Numbered from the stretch's first letter, positions 1 to 11,274 are shown. The stretch: 64,000 nucleotides of DNA from Diplonema papillatum (GCA_030068145.1 JAPJBO010000234.1:205328-269327); one strand, 5' to 3'. Made by a program: numbers and translations. The notes: generated by a model not told the origin, from the letters alone.

Positions 1-292
1 CCTCGTAGAACTTCTTGGCGCATCGTGACATGCACGTTTTCTCGCCTGTTTTGGTGTGTAAGTTTAGAGATCTGGGAGGTTCAAGTCTCCGGGTGACCAT
101 TGTCGTAAAGGTTCCTTTAAGGTATCGTATACCAATGTGCGTGTCCTTCTGGGAGGCTATGGTCCTATGCCGAGTTCAGGAACCGGGACGATGTGTGCTT
201 CGCGCATTGCTCAGAACGAAAGAGTGCTTCCAGGACATGTTGAACAGTACTAGGAGCAGCTCCTTTGTCGGCTCCTCCACGTGGGATGGCAG
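1..292. other. No gene seen; weak dispersed-repeat similarity
   Basis: No convincing coding region. Positions 62-110 (tttagag, then ggttcaagtctccgggtgacc) are a diverged match to the leader repeat better preserved near 6,095, 44,515 and 51,670. Confidence 0.4.
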
Positions 293-713
293 CTGGCAAC
301 CTTCGCGCGTATTTGATACAAGCAGGTTCCACGTTGTGATTGTGTAGTTGGCAACCGTTGCGAGTGCTTAATACAAGCAGGTTTCGCGTTGTAATTGTGT
401 AGTTGGCAACCGTCGCGAGTACTTGATACAAGCAGGTTCCACGTTGTGATTGTGCAGTTGGCAACCGTCGCGAGTACTTGATACAAACAGGTGCCACGTT
501 GTGATTGTGTTAGTTGACAACCGTCGCAAGTACTTAATACCAGCAGGTTCCATGTTGTGATTGTCTAATTGCAACCGTCGCGAGTACTTAATACAAGCAG
601 GTTTCGCGTTGAATTGTGTAGCTGGCAACCGTCGCGAGTACTTGATACAAGCAGGTTCCACGTTGTGATTGTGTTAGTTGACAACCGTCGCGAGTACTTC
701 ATACAAGTGGGGT
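293..713. repeat. Minisatellite, 55-bp unit, about 7.5 copies
   Basis: The phrase TTGGCAACCGTCGCGAG recurs every 55 bp (starts near 293, 348, 403, 458 and onward), followed by a stretch around ATACAAGCAGGTTCCACG. Units differ by scattered substitutions and small indels, and later units lose phase. Short ORFs run through it on the minus strand, but the period is not a multiple of three and they look incidental. Confidence 0.9.
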
Positions 714-985
714 AAGTGTAAGAAAGGGAAAGATGCAAACCAAGTTCCATGGTCGGCTCGTGCTTGAAATTGTTCACGCATCGGCGGAAGCAGAAGTTGT
801 TGGCGGTCTGGGAGGGGTTCGTCCATCCTGCCGCCTTCGTGATGGCCATCAGTGGATCTGCTTGCGCCTCCATCGTTACGCTCTTTGCTCCCCCCCTCCT
901 CCAGTCCCAGTGGCTTCGACACGACCTTTCGTTATGTGTTCGAGGATGGGCACAAACACAAGAAAGTGTACTATAATGGGAATTG

Positions 986-1085
986 TCCCGCACATTTGAC
1001 CCGAAAGCCAGCAAACCCCGAAAATCGTTTTCGACCGGGAAAAGGTCCTCGGCCGGGTTCGCACCCGGGCCTCCAGGCCCGAAGT
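986..1085 (-). repeat. tRNA-like SINE, diverged copy
   Basis: Read on the minus strand, a box-B-like GGGTGCGAACCCGG is followed by a body shared with the copy at 11,275-11,430, including CTTTTCC, GGTCGAA and GGTTTGCTG in the same order and spacing. Box A is poorly preserved. The shared non-tRNA body separates this from a plain tRNA gene. Confidence 0.5.
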
Positions 1086-1280
1086 ATGCAAAATACCCGG
1101 TGCCAAAAATGGGCCGAGAAACTCCCGGAGCGAGGTTGACTCCAGGGAACTAATTTATTATTTGGTGGTTTCGTACACTCGGCAAGAAGCAGCATCCTTG
1201 GGCCCGTGTGATCAGTCATATCTCGGTGGGCTGTGAATTCTCTTACGCTGAACCAACTGCGTGGTGTGCTCCGGGGAAAA

Positions 1281-1364
1281 TCTTAGTTTAATGTTTAGAC
1301 AGAGCACTGCCTCTCATGAATGGTTGATGCTAGCATCAAGTCTTCTTCGAGGAAGATGTTGTCT
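1281..1364 (+). repeat. Dispersed hairpin element H, copy 1
   Basis: Begins TCTTAGTTTAATGTTTAG and holds three hairpin-forming stretches: a weak CAGAGCACTG stem, the perfect palindrome GATGCTAGCATC, and TCTTCTTCGAGGAAGA. The same series occurs at 23,388 and 50,534, with a truncated copy at 50,828. The first hairpin also appears in the leaders of the zinc-finger copies at 4.2-5.8 kb. Confidence 0.75.
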
Positions 1365-1436
1365 AGGAAATGGGATGCAAAATAGAGAGAGAGGGGGAGT
1401 TAACTGTGCGGTCAAAGTGTCTGGTGTGGGCGCACC

Positions 1437-1860
1437 CTCAAATCCAGTGTAAAATCCGGATGGGACACCCACAAATCCAGTGTGAAATCCGAGTGGGACA
1501 CCCGCAAATCCAGTGTGAAATCCGAGTGGGACACCCGCAAATCCAGTGTGAAATCCGGGTGGGACATCCGCAAATCCAGTGTGAAATCCGGGTGGGACAC
1601 CCGCAAATCCAGTGTGAAATCCGGGTGGGACATCCGCAAATCCAGCGTGTAATCCGGGTGGGACATCCGCAAATCCAGTGTGAAAACCGGGTGGGACACC
1701 CGCAAATCCAGTGTGAAATTCGGGTGGGACATTCGCAAATCCAGTGTGAAATCCGGGTGGGACACCCGTAAATCCAGTGTGAAATCAGGGTGGGACATCC
1801 GCAAATCCACGTGGTGTGACACCGCAAATCCTGTGTGAATCCAGTGCGATCACCCTGCGG
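1437..1860. repeat. Minisatellite, 33-bp unit, about 12 copies
   Basis: Unit built on AAATCCAGTGTGAAATCC followed by GGGTGGGACACCCGC. The period is 33 bp (for example 1,441 and 1,474), a multiple of three, so 11-residue repeat ORFs stay open on both strands. Several units carry the self-complementary core GGGTG.GACACCC. A short reverse-complement piece of the same unit lies at 60,765-60,850. Confidence 0.92.
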
Positions 1861-2734
1861 GTGTCCCACAGCGAAAACAATCCCGTTTTTTATGCGGGTC
1901 ATCGGCATGCTGTTGAGTACCACCGGATAGTTTCTGCTGCGATGAGTCGAGTGCGGCGAGAGGAAAGGAGACGCTTCGAAGGTCCTATCGAAGTGACTTG
2001 AACTGTAAGGCGCCAGTTGCTACTGGGGTTGTCCGGGGAAGGCTAGACAGGGAAACCGGTTCTGGCTCAAAGGGCGCCAGCGCCAACGGGCGGGATCATA
2101 AACCGTGGCTGGGATTCGAGCACGGTGGGAGAGATCCGAAGTCGCTCGCCATATGGCAGCAAGTGACTGTTCTCGCTGCCTGGTGGCCGAAATAAGAGGG
2201 AGAGGGTACAGAAGATGACGGTGTTTTAAAGCCCCCCACATGCAATGTGTCAGGGGAGCGGAATTACTCCGAGTAGGACCCTCTGTCACGATCAATTGGT
2301 ATCTGAAACCACCTCCAGGATTTGAGTTCCGGATCGCATCGCTGTGAGGCGGCGTTTTTTCTTCAAAGCAGGGCACCAGGGAAAGCCTGCTACACGGGAG
2401 CCAAGCTGCACGTGTTCGGCGGTACTGCAGAGCCGCGGGCCTACGGGTCAAGTGGCTACCGATTTCCAAACTAAAGCATCAAGGCGTGGCGCATCTTGGG
2501 GCTTGGCGCTTGCGCTGAACATAAGCTCGTCGAGACGGTCAGCCACACGGCAAAGCGGACGGGGTTGTGGCACTGTGCTGCCTCCGACTCAAGCTTTGCA
2601 AGCTGTGGACCGTCAGGTTCCTGGACCAGGAACGGCCTTTTTCTTTTGCTTCTTTCTTCTTCATAGCAGGGCGGTAGCTTCTCTCTTTGGCCTGGAAACT
2701 CTGATCGCATCTCTTTTTTGCCTTTGGAATTCAA
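1861..2734. other. No gene; holds one member of an inverted dispersed repeat
   Basis: No supported gene. About 2,418-2,640 is the reverse complement of about 15,740-15,935 with moderate divergence; shared landmarks are a tract reading CTGCAGAGCC and one reading GGGGTTGTGGCAC. The nature of this repeat is unknown. Confidence 0.5.
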
Positions 2735-2985
2735 TCACGGGTGACCCTTGAAGCGGAGTATAGCCCAATGAGTACGTGCATGTGCGTGTTTCACGCAGAA
2801 AAGTAAACCTGCACCACTGATCGGACAGGCCGCCGTGACGTGGTCGCCGCCCTGGCACTTGGCGCAGTACATTTGCACGACATCCCAGCACTCGACGCCG
2901 GAGCCGCTGCACATCAGGTGGCCGGGCTCCGAGCACGCGGCGCAGACCACCCAAGACGGGGGGACCACAGCGTCGGCGGGCACCG
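2735..2985 (-). pseudogene. Truncated 3' copy of the zinc-knuckle gene
   Basis: Encodes only the C-terminal segment of the protein at 3,257-4,192 (VCAACSEPGHLMC through CAKCQGGDHVTAAC) plus the same 3' flank, beginning at the shared phrase AATTCAATCACGGGTGACCC, which recurs at about 3,192. It breaks off near 2,985, where a LINE 3'-tail relic begins. This is the 3' end of a tandem copy, with one residue change in the last knuckle. Confidence 0.8.
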
Positions 2986-3044
2986 GCACCTCTATTCTCC
3001 AGAGTTGCACGAACAGACTTGCCCGGAGCTGCATTGGACAGTCT

Positions 3045-3125
3045 ATCACAGTCGGAACGCGAAGATCAAGACGAGCTGAAGAAGCGAAAGCACGACACTT
3101 CACGTGGGAAGAGGTAACCGCCGCA
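3045..3125 (+). pseudogene. LINE 3'-tail relic
   Basis: Closely matches the last codons, stop and first 3'-UTR bases of the downstream LINE ORF at 63,007-63,990: GATCAAGACGAGCTGAAGAA, then CACGACACTTCACGTG and a TAACCGC end. Only about 80 bp remain, as expected of a severely 5'-truncated insertion. It sits exactly between two copies of the zinc-knuckle gene tail. Confidence 0.7.
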
Positions 3126-3256
3126 GGTTCCTTGCTATGGAACCGAACACTATCACGGTGTACCGGCTTATTGGGTGTGTATGTGTCTTAAAATTCAATC
3201 ACGGGTGACCCTTGAAGCGGAGTATAGCCCAATGTGTACGTGCTTGTGTGTGTGCT

Positions 3257-4192
3257 TCACGCAGAAAAGTAAACCTGCGCCTGGATCGGACAGGCCGCCG
3301 TGACGTGGTCGTCGCCCTGGCACTTGGCGCAGTACATTTGCACAACATCCCAGCACTCAACACCAGAGCCGCTGCACATCAGGTGGCCGGGCTTCGAGCA
3401 CGCTGCGCAGACCACCCAAGACGGGGGGACCACGGGTTCCACACCGTCGGCGGGCACCGACCCCCCAAGGGGGGGCCCCCGCGGGATTTCGTCGATGGCA
3501 GCCAGGAAGTTGGCTGCCGCCGGCAGCGGGATGGGCGCGGCCGCAGGGGCTGGCGAAGGGTGGGCGAGGGCAGCGGCGGTTGCGGGGCAGCGGTCGGTGG
3601 TGTGGTCACACAGCGGGCCACAGTGCACGCATGTCGACAGGTGGCTGGCGTGCAGCGACGGATCGTGAGGGTGGGCTTGCGCGTTGCAACCCGGGCACCA
3701 CAGCGAGTCGCACACGACCAACGAAGGGGCGTGGAGCGAAGCGCAAATGGAGCAGTGTATCTTGTACTGCTGCGCGACGGAGTTCACGGCCGCGACGCAT
3801 GTATCGTTCTCCGCGCATCCTTCGCAGTACACGTTGCCACACAGGGTGCAGTGCTGCACCGGCTTCGCGGGGCCCGACTCGAGGCAACACGAGATGAACG
3901 GTGCCTTGCACACGGTGCAGCTCGCCCGCTTTTCCGGGGCGTCCGCCCTGTTCCGCAGGAGCTTCAGCAAGACCTCGGCCCGGACCGGCTGCGGGAAGCG
4001 GCACGCCGCCGGCGGCGGCTTCGGCGGGTGCTTCGAGGCGGCGGCGGCGTCTGCGCTGCGGGGGGCGCCGCCGTCGGGCCGCTGCTTCCGCTTCTTGGCC
4101 GCGGTTTGTTGCAGCCTCCGGCTGGCCTCCGTCGCCCGCTTCAGGTTCTCGAGCGTCGTGTTCTTCCTTGCACTCGTCTGCTTGGGCGGCAT
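3257..4192 (-). CDS. Cys/His-rich zinc-knuckle protein, 311 aa
   Basis: The only full-length member of a local tandem family. It starts at ATG (4,192). The N-terminal 60 residues are basic and Ala/Pro-rich (KKRKQR near 33), suggesting nuclear location. Cys pairs follow: CTVC (92), CTLC (115), CEGC (123), CSIC (147), CPGC (166) and CVHC (188). A low-complexity linker leads to a second zinc region at 262-301: CAACSKPGHLMC and a canonical C-x2-C-x4-H-x4-C knuckle, CAKCQGDDHVTAAC. Zinc binding and probably nucleic-acid binding are inferred; I recognise no named family. The knuckle recalls retroelement gag proteins, and a LINE tail lies next door, so a transposon origin is possible. The leader carries a GGCAG/CTGCC hairpin. 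Confidence 0.72.
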   Translation of the reverse strand: MPPKQTSARKNTTLENLKRATEASRRLQQTAAKKRKQRPDGGAPRSADAAAASKHPPKPPPAACRFPQPVRAEVLLKLLRNRADAPEKRASCTVCKAPFISCCLESGPAKPVQHCTLCGNVYCEGCAENDTCVAAVNSVAQQYKIHCSICASLHAPSLVVCDSLWCPGCNAQAHPHDPSLHASHLSTCVHCGPLCDHTTDRCPATAAALAHPSPAPAAAPIPLPAAANFLAAIDEIPRGPPLGGSVPADGVEPVVPPSWVVCAACSKPGHLMCSGSGVECWDVVQMYCAKCQGDDHVTAACPIQAQVYFSA

Positions 4193-4211
4193 CGTTGGAG
4201 GGGGGTGGGAG

Positions 4212-4330
4212 AAGTGTCTTAAATTAGCGTTTGGGCAGAATCCTGCCTCTCATGGGAGAAATTGCCCCAACCTCTCCCCTCTACTGCGGACGTTTACGAT
4301 TTTCGCTTGAGAATCCGGGTTGGAGTCGTC
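4212..4330 (-). promoter_or_regulatory. Conserved leader of the zinc-knuckle copies
   Basis: The leader upstream of the ATG at 4,192 is repeated at 4,645-4,770, 5,286-5,400 and 5,715-5,840. On the coding strand it holds a hairpin GGCAGGATTCTGCC near the start codon and, further up, TTCTCAAGCGAA. Conservation outside the coding region reflects duplication and does not prove function. Confidence 0.45.
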
Positions 4331-4340
4331 GAAAGGGGTT

Positions 4341-4622
4341 TTATGTGGCACAGTTGTAAAAGTGTGCTGCGATGAAATCGTGCAGTTTGTCTGTCTTGTA
4401 CACGGTATTGCCACGCACATTGCCACACACGGTGCAGTGCTGCACCGGCTTCGGCGGGTGCTTGGAGGCGGCGGCGGCGTCTGCGCTGCGGGGGGCGCCG
4501 CCGTCGGGCCGCTTCTTCCGCTTCTTGGCCGCGGTTTGCTGCAGCCTCCGGCTGGCCTCCGTCGCCCGCTTCAGGTTCTCGAGCGTCGTGTTCTTCCTTG
4601 CACTCGTCTGCTTGGGCGGCAT
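4341..4622 (-). pseudogene. Internally deleted zinc-knuckle gene copy
   Basis: Same start and first 58 residues as the full gene, then a jump to VQHCTVCGN and a short unrelated tail ending in a stop (93 aa). The middle and C-terminal zinc regions are missing. It is repeated almost exactly 1,074 bp later at 5,415-5,696. Confidence 0.75.
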
Positions 4623-4831
4623 CGTTGGAGGGGGGTGGGTGAAGTGTCTTATGTTAGCGTTTGGGCAGAATCCTGCCTCTCATGGGAGGGAAGTGCCCAC
4701 ACCTCTCTCTGCCCCCTCCACTGTAGACGGTTTTCTTTCAGAATGACAATTTTCGCTTGAGAATCCGGGGCTTTGAAGTCGTCGAAAAAGGGGATTTTTG
4801 TGCGGTACAATAATGTAAGTGTAAGTCCACA

Positions 4832-5266
4832 CTAAATTAGTGCTGCGATGAAATCGTGCGGTTTGTTCATCTTGTACACGGCAATGTCGCAGCCCATGCA
4901 GTACACGTTGCCACACAGGGTGCAGTGCTGCACCGGCTTCGCGGGGCCCGACTCGAGGCAACACGAGATGAACGGTGCCTTGCACACGGTGCAGCTCGCC
5001 CGCTTTTCCGGGGCGTCCGCCCTGTTCCGCAGGAGCTTCAGCAAGACCTCGGCCCGGACCGGCTGCGGGAAGCGGCACGCCGCCGGCGGCGGCTTCGGCG
5101 GGTGCTTCGAGGCGGCGGCGGCGTCTGCGCTGCGGGGGGCGCCGCCGTCGGGCCGCTTCTTCCGCTTCTTGGCCGCGGTTTGCTGCAGCCTCCGGCTGGC
5201 CTCCGTCGCCCGCTTCAGGTTCTCGAGCGTCGTGTTCTTCCTTGCACTCGTCTGCTTGGGCGGCAT
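4832..5266 (-). pseudogene. C-terminally truncated zinc-knuckle gene copy
   Basis: Near-identical to the first 125 residues of the full gene (through CTLCGNVYC), then diverges into a 20-residue tail (144 aa). Its start is 1,074 bp from that of the full gene, so it belongs to the same duplication unit. Whether it is expressed as a short Cys-rich protein cannot be told. Confidence 0.75.
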
Positions 5267-5414
5267 CGTTGGAGGGGGGTGGGAGAAGTGTCTTAAATTA
5301 GCGTTTGGGCAGAATCCTGCCTCTCATGGGAGAAATTGCCCCAACCTCTCCCCTCTACTGCGGACGTTTACGATTTTCGCTTGAGAATCCGGGTTGGAGT
5401 CGTCGAAAGGGGTT

Positions 5415-5696
5415 TTATGTGGCACAGTTGTAAAAGTGTGCTGCGATGAAATCGTGCAGTTTGTCTGTCTTGTACACGGTATTGCCACGCACATTGCCAC
5501 ACACGGTGCAGTGCTGCACCGGCTTCGGCGGGTGCTTGGAGGCGGCGGCGGCGTCTGCGCTGCGGGGGGCGCCGCCGTCGGGCCGCTTCTTCCGCTTCTT
5601 GGCCGCGGTTTGCTGCAGCCTCCGGCTGGCCTCCGTCGCCCGCTTCAGGTTCTCGAGCGTCGTGTTCTTCCTTGCACTCGTCTGCTTGGGCGGCAT
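5415..5696 (-). pseudogene. Second internally deleted zinc-knuckle gene copy
   Basis: Predicted protein identical in length and sequence to that at 4,341-4,622. The offset of 1,074 bp marks a recent tandem duplication of the pair (deleted copy plus truncated copy). The leader differs by a few bases. Confidence 0.75.
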
Positions 5697-5839
5697 CGTT
5701 GGAGGGGTGGGGGAATGTCTTATGTTAGCGTTTGGGCAGAAGCCTGCCTCTCATGGGAGGGAAGTGCCCACACCTCTCTCTGCCCCCTCCACTGTAGACG
5801 GTTTTCTTTCAGAATGACAATTTTCGCTTGAGAATCCGG

Positions 5840-7039
5840 GGCTTTGAAGTCGTCGAACAAGGGGTTATTGTGCGGTACAATAATGTAAGTGTAAGTGCAC
5901 ACTAAATTAGTGCTGCGTTGAAATCGTGCAGTTCGTTTATCTTGTACACGGCTCTCCAAACGAGGATTCGCGAGCCGAAGCCCAGTTTGTCGCTGGAAAC
6001 GGATAAGCTACGGATCCGAAGACCTTAACCCCCACAAGGGAGCAGCAGTCATCTTCCCCATCTTCCCACCATTGGTTTCTAGCGTTTATTGTGGTTTAGA
6101 GGTTCGGTGTTTTAGGGTCTCCGGTTGACCATTGAGGCTGTGCGGCAGGTAGTATGAGGGTAGTGGGTGTGCTTATACACTTTAACTGCGGCTAGCCATG
6201 TTTGTAAGTGTTGCGACCGACACCAAGAAGAAATTCGCTTAAAATTTAGTCTTGGGCCCCCCATTGGTTTTTAGTAAAAGCGACAACAACAGAGTCGTGG
6301 GATATCGTTGTTGCGGCCTCCCGCCCATTCTACACCTCTCGTGTCGGGCATTGTCACAGGCACATTCCCACATAGGGTGCGGTTGCTGCACCGGCTGCGC
6401 GTGGCCAGGCAACACGAGACGAACGGTGCCTTGCACACGCTGCAACTCACCCGCTTTCCCGGGGCGTCCGTTCTGTTCCACACTACTGACGGTTGACTAG
6501 GCTTCAACATACAAACACGGCGCAGAATTGTGTGGGCATGCAAACACGGCAGAGAATAGTTGACTGGACCTCAGTACAATCCAACCGCAGGGAGACCTCT
6601 GTATAGTGCTGCTCACGATTTGCGGGTGGCCGGCTGAGTCCCCGCAGAGTGCGCAGTGAGTTCATGTACTCAAAACAAATTTAGAATCGCGCTGGGCTGT
6701 GGTTCCGACCGGGCGACACCGAGAGCGTGAAGCTAGAAGGGAAGAAGCATGAGACTCATCACAGGTTCTCGAACGTACTAGCAGGTCCACGCCGTTTGGC
6801 CAGCCATACAAGGCTACTTAGGAGTGGAGAAGGCAAGGGGGTAGCATTGAGCTGGAACAAGGCACAACCGGAATCCGGAATCGGTGTTCCTTCTTGCATT
6901 CGTGGGGGCCCTGCCGTTTCGGCTTCGCCTCGGCCTCTGAGGAGTAGCGAACGCGTCAATAGCGTCCTGGGAGCTGAAATGGAAGCGCGCGGTTTCAATA
7001 CACCACAGGCGGGACATGCAGCGGGTCCTCAGCGGTATC
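5840..7039. other. Intergenic; gene fragment and leader repeat
   Basis: About 6,355-6,475 on the minus strand encodes a further fragment of the zinc-knuckle protein (CSVCKAPFVSCCLA), without its start or end. About 6,090-6,245 is the dispersed leader repeat L (TTTAGAGGTTCGGTGTTTTA, then GGGTCTCCG), also at 44,512 and 51,645. On the minus strand it contains GTATAAGCAC. Nothing else is supported. Confidence 0.5.
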
Positions 7040-7500
7040 TCCATTGCGCAGAATCCACACCGGATGCTAGCCGGAAACGGCTCGATGACGCCTTGACTGG
7101 CAATGCGCCCGTAGTCCCGTGGGAATCTGGGTCGGCAGCACACGACCCAATACACCACAGCGAGACGTGGGACGTCAACGTTGTCACCATTGCCGCGTGG
7201 ATCGTGCAAACCTAGACCGGATGCGCCTTGACAGGCGATTGCGCAAATAGTCCCGTGGTAATCTGAGTTGGCAGCACGCGACCCAATACACCACAGCGAG
7301 ACGTGGGTCCTCAACCGTACCACCATTGCCGTGTGTATCGTGCAAATCACAGCTATCAGCACCGGATGCTGATAGCTGGAAACGGCGGAGCCTTGATTGG
7401 CGATTGCACCACTATGTATTAGTCCCACGAGAATCTGGGTTGGCAGCACGCGATCCAATACGCCTCAACAACGGCAGTGTGCGGTGCAACGTGCAGATTC
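7040..7500. repeat. Three diverged tandem copies, about 130-175 bp each
   Basis: Each copy holds, in order, CACCGGATGC, a CCTTGA.TGGCGATTG.. phrase, AGTCCC.TGG.AATCTG and GGCAGCACGCGACCCAATAC. Copies begin near 7,040, 7,215 and 7,345 with many indels. No coding function is apparent. Confidence 0.65.
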
Positions 7501-9630
7501 ACACGGACGCTGATACGTGGAACCACAATGGCTGATGCTATGTTCCCGCCTTCAAGTGGCAACCGCGCTTCTTTCAGCCACACGGGACTCGGTCCATCCC
7601 GGTGTGGGCAGGCTGGCGCTACACAAAGAACGCAACCCCGTTGCTACGAGCTCAGGCTCTCGGCGTCGACGCTCGCAATGTCCGCGAACGCAGCTACCTG
7701 TGGGTGTGGCTCGAGTAAGACGGGATTGGCGGCAATCTTAGTTTAATGTTCGTTTGGTGCTTAGCTGCAAGGGTCCTGCCAGTTGCAAAACTCAAATGCA
7801 TAGTGTGGTACTCATCGGCATGCCGATGACTCCCCACTATCGCAACAATATTCCAGTCTCGAATGTGCTGTCGCCCACACGAAACACAGGTAAATCTGGG
7901 TTTCGGCTGCTACGAACAGGTTCCAGCTATACCCACCCCCAAGGAAAGAACACCAACTCGTCTTGACTGTCGGCAGACACACAACACAGGTCCTTAAAAC
8001 TCGAAACAGCCTACAAAACAGGCGCTTCGTTTTGTTTGTGCGTGCCGGTTGATCGTTTTCCCACTTGTGTTTACTCTTGTGTCATTTTCAGGAAGCAATT
8101 CTGATCGACCGCCAAAACACGCTGCCCACGCCCGTTTTGGCCTGCACAATACATTGAAGGGCAACCCGCAAGATTGTTAGTACTAAAAGCGATATTCGCC
8201 CCAGCCCGGAACCAGCTTGTGAACACTGCACTGCGCCGCTACACAGAACATGGTGCACTAAGAAAGAGCTGGTGGATCTGACAGAAACGGGTTCGTCCAA
8301 CGCCTACGCCCGGTATCGAACCCAGATTTGCCCGTGCTTTGCGTAAGCGACAGCACATTCTCTTCCTTCTGGGATTTTGCTAACTCCATTTCGAGCACTT
8401 TCTGCAATGCAAAAGCTTTTACGACAGGAAGACGGCCCTGGGGTTTATTTGCCCGATCTGATACCGACACATCGCTTATGCCTATCCGTCCCTCCTGTCT
8501 TCGACGACGGTCCTTTCGGTTCACGAACCGTAACATGGGAATCAGACTGCAGCCGTTAGGCCTGTACTCCGACGTAGTAGTAGTAGTAGTATGTGCCGTC
8601 TGCCGAAGCAGCCGGAGACAGCAGGCGCAGGGGGCAGGTCTTGCTTTACAATTCTCTTCTTCATGGAGACCCGCCCCCGGCAATCCCGACTGTCCAATCA
8701 CTGTCGAGAAAGGTTTGTGCCCTATAGTGATGAGGTGGTTGACCAGGCCCCCACGAAGCCTTGTACACAACACGGCTACAACACGAGGATGCAGCCCTGC
8801 TTAGGTGTGCACTCAGCCATCAGGCGACGAAAGAACATTTCCGGAGTTGGGGCTTGCACTGATACACGAAGCAACGGACGATCAGCATCAACTGACCAAA
8901 GGTGATGAAAATGATAAGGCAAAAGTTTCTTGTTCTTCGCGTGTACAGGGTATAAACCTCTCTGGGGGGGTTTTCCTGTATTAGCACTTTTTCGTTGGCT
9001 TCGTTTTCTCTTTCATGTGCAACTGTTGTTCCGGAAATGTTCCCGTCAGTACAGATGTACTATTAACCACTTCAGGACGAACTACCACTGTAGTGGTAGT
9101 TAACTCACGAAAGTTCGCGGGTGTCACGTTCGCGGGCGAGAGGTCAAATAATGGTCGAAAGTGGTCGCTGTTTGCTGTATCGGAAAGATCCGACACAAAT
9201 CTTTGAAATGCGTCCTTCACCCGGGCAGAAATCCTGCTCCGACCTCCAACGGATACCTGAGATTCGCCATGGAGCCACCCTTTTCCCAAATTAACCCTGC
9301 CCCCCCCCGTCCTTAACAGTGGCTTATATACGGGTCTGGTGCTCGGACCAAGTCCGAGCAGTGATTTATATATGGGTCTGGGGCTCGGGGCCACCCCGAG
9401 CGCGAAAAAAAAAAATTGAATTAATTTTGGGCTGGGGGTTGGGGTAGGGCCGGGCACTACCAACCGGGATCAGCGGGGGTGAGCCACAGGGGAGGGACGA
9501 AGCCATGGCGAAGCCATGGCGAAAGCCATGACGGAGCCATGGCGAAGCCATGGGGGCAGGAAGAGTAAAAAGGAGGCGGGGAAAGAGGAGGCAGGAGGGG
9601 AGGGCCAAAGGGGGTGGTGGGAGGCGAGAC
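7501..9630. other. Intergenic region with dispersed-repeat pieces
   Basis: No gene supported. Contents: an inverted fragment of cassette P at 7,873-7,908; a dispersed repeat at about 7,985-8,200 matching 13,690-13,840 (shared AGGCGCTTCGTT, GGTTGATCGTTTTCCCAC and AACCCGCAAGA.TGTTAGTAC); a diverged cassette P at about 8,305-8,430; and a short GAAGCCATGGC repeat at 9,495-9,555. Confidence 0.5.
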
Positions 9631-9632
9631 GT

Positions 9633-10040
9633 TGACTACCAAGTCTAACTAAATTTGGATTCAAAATTGAACGTTGACTACCAATTCTAATTAAATTTGG
9701 GATCGGAAATTGGACGTTGACTACCAATTCTAATTACATTTGGATTCAAAATTGGACGTTGACTACCAATTCTAATTAATTTTGGATCGGAAATTGGACG
9801 TTGACTACCAATTCTAATTCAATTTGGATTCAAAATTGGACGTTGACTACCAATTCTAATTAGATTTGGGTTCAAAATTGGACGTTGAAATTCTAATTAG
9901 ATTTGGGTTCAAAATTGGACGTTGACTACCAATTCTAATTAAATTTGGGATCGGAAATTGGACGTTGACTACCAGTTCTAATTAGATTTGGGGTTTGGCA
10001 TCAGACGTTGACTACCGGTTCTAATTGAATTTGGAATCAA
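9633..10040. repeat. Minisatellite, 43-bp unit, about 9.5 copies
   Basis: Unit GTTGACTACCAATTCTAATT, then AAATTTGG, ending in either ATTCAAAATTGGAC or ATCGGAAATTGGAC, so two unit types alternate. A single detached unit lies at 10,191-10,220, beyond a 150-bp interruption. Confidence 0.9.
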
Positions 10041-10650
10041 TACTGGTGCGGAAATTCTTCGCTGTATCGTACCGTGCGCTGGGGGGCGCTGCCCCCCAGA
10101 CCCCCCCCTCTCTTACAAATTAGCTTAACCATTTTGTCTGATTCTTATTACCAACACTGAGGTTGAGTTGTGTTGGGATGGCATGGTAGTGCTTGACTAC
10201 CAATTCTAATTAATTTTGGATCCCACACAGGACCCCGAGGGCGAAAAGGACTTTTCTACAGAGGAGGAAAAGCTATATAAACCCCTGAGTCCGAGCAAGG
10301 AAAAAAAAAAAAAAAGAAAGGCACAACTTGATGAGGGGCCAGTAGTAGTACTACATTACTACAGTGTACCACACGAGCAGTACTGCAGTACCGGTTACAC
10401 AATTACAGTTGACTCGCATCAAATTTCCTACAGTCTCGGTGGACTACAAAGCGGCTATGGCAATTCTTGCAGTGTGGCGCTACCATGAGCAAAACCCACC
10501 TGCACGTGCCGCAACTGGGATTTTTAGTAACTCCGAGCAACTTACGGACAGTTACGTGGGAGGACTTTTTATATATAAGGCCCTGGTCCTTAAGTGGTTA
10601 AAAAAATTAAGTGCGCTCGGCTAAGGCCGGCGCGTGGCGAGACTGGAGGC
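10041..10650. other. Intergenic, nothing recognised
   Basis: Contains the detached 43-bp unit, an A15 run near 10,300 and a short palindrome-rich stretch (GTAGTAGTACTAC near 10,343). The small ORFs have no recognisable features. Confidence 0.4.
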
Positions 10651-10654
10651 AGCA

Positions 10655-11182
10655 GTTAAAGTTCGGGGAACAGCAAAGTTCGGGCGAAGCTAAGTTCGGG
10701 CAATGCTAAGTTCTGGTGAAGCAAAGTTCGGGTGAAGCTAAGTTCGGGCGAAACAAAGTTCGGGCGAAGCAAAGTTCGGGCGAAGCTAAGTTCGGGTGAA
10801 GCAAAGTTCGGGCGAAGGTGAAGCTAAGTTCGGGCGAAACAAAGTCCGGGCGAAGCTAAGTTCTGGGTGAAGCAAAGTTCGGACGTTCTGGTGAAGCTAA
10901 GATCGGGCGAAACAAAGTTCGGCGAAGCTAAGTTCGGGTGAAGCAAAGTTCGGGCGAAGCTAAGTTCTGGTGAAGCAAAGTTCGGGCGAAGCTAAGTTCG
11001 GGTGAAGCAAAGTTCTGGTGAAGCTAAGTTCGGGCGAAACAAAGTTCGGGCGAAACAAAGTTCGGGCGAAGCTAAGTTCGGGTGAGCAAAGTTAGGTGAA
11101 GCAAAGTTCGGGCGAAGCAAAGCTCGGGTGAAGCTAAGTTCGGGCGAAACAAAGTCCGGGCGAAGCTAAGTTCGGGTGTAAA
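10655..11182. repeat. Short-unit minisatellite, about 16 bp
   Basis: Dozens of degenerate copies of AAGTTCGGGCGAAGC with variants CTAAGTTCGGGTGAAG and AAACAAAGTTCGGGC. Insertions and deletions are common. The array ends at the GC-rich block flanking the SINE at 11,275. Confidence 0.9.
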
Positions 11183-11274
11183 GTTTGGCCTCGTACCCGG
11201 GGCCCAGCACGGGGGGGGGCCGCCCTGGGGCAGCCTTTTCCCGCCGCCCCCCCCTCCGGTATTTCTCCGGGGGG

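Noticed and set aside
293..11182. CRISPR arrays
   Set aside because: All repeats are contiguous tandem units without unique spacers, and there are no cas-like genes; the genome is eukaryotic in content.
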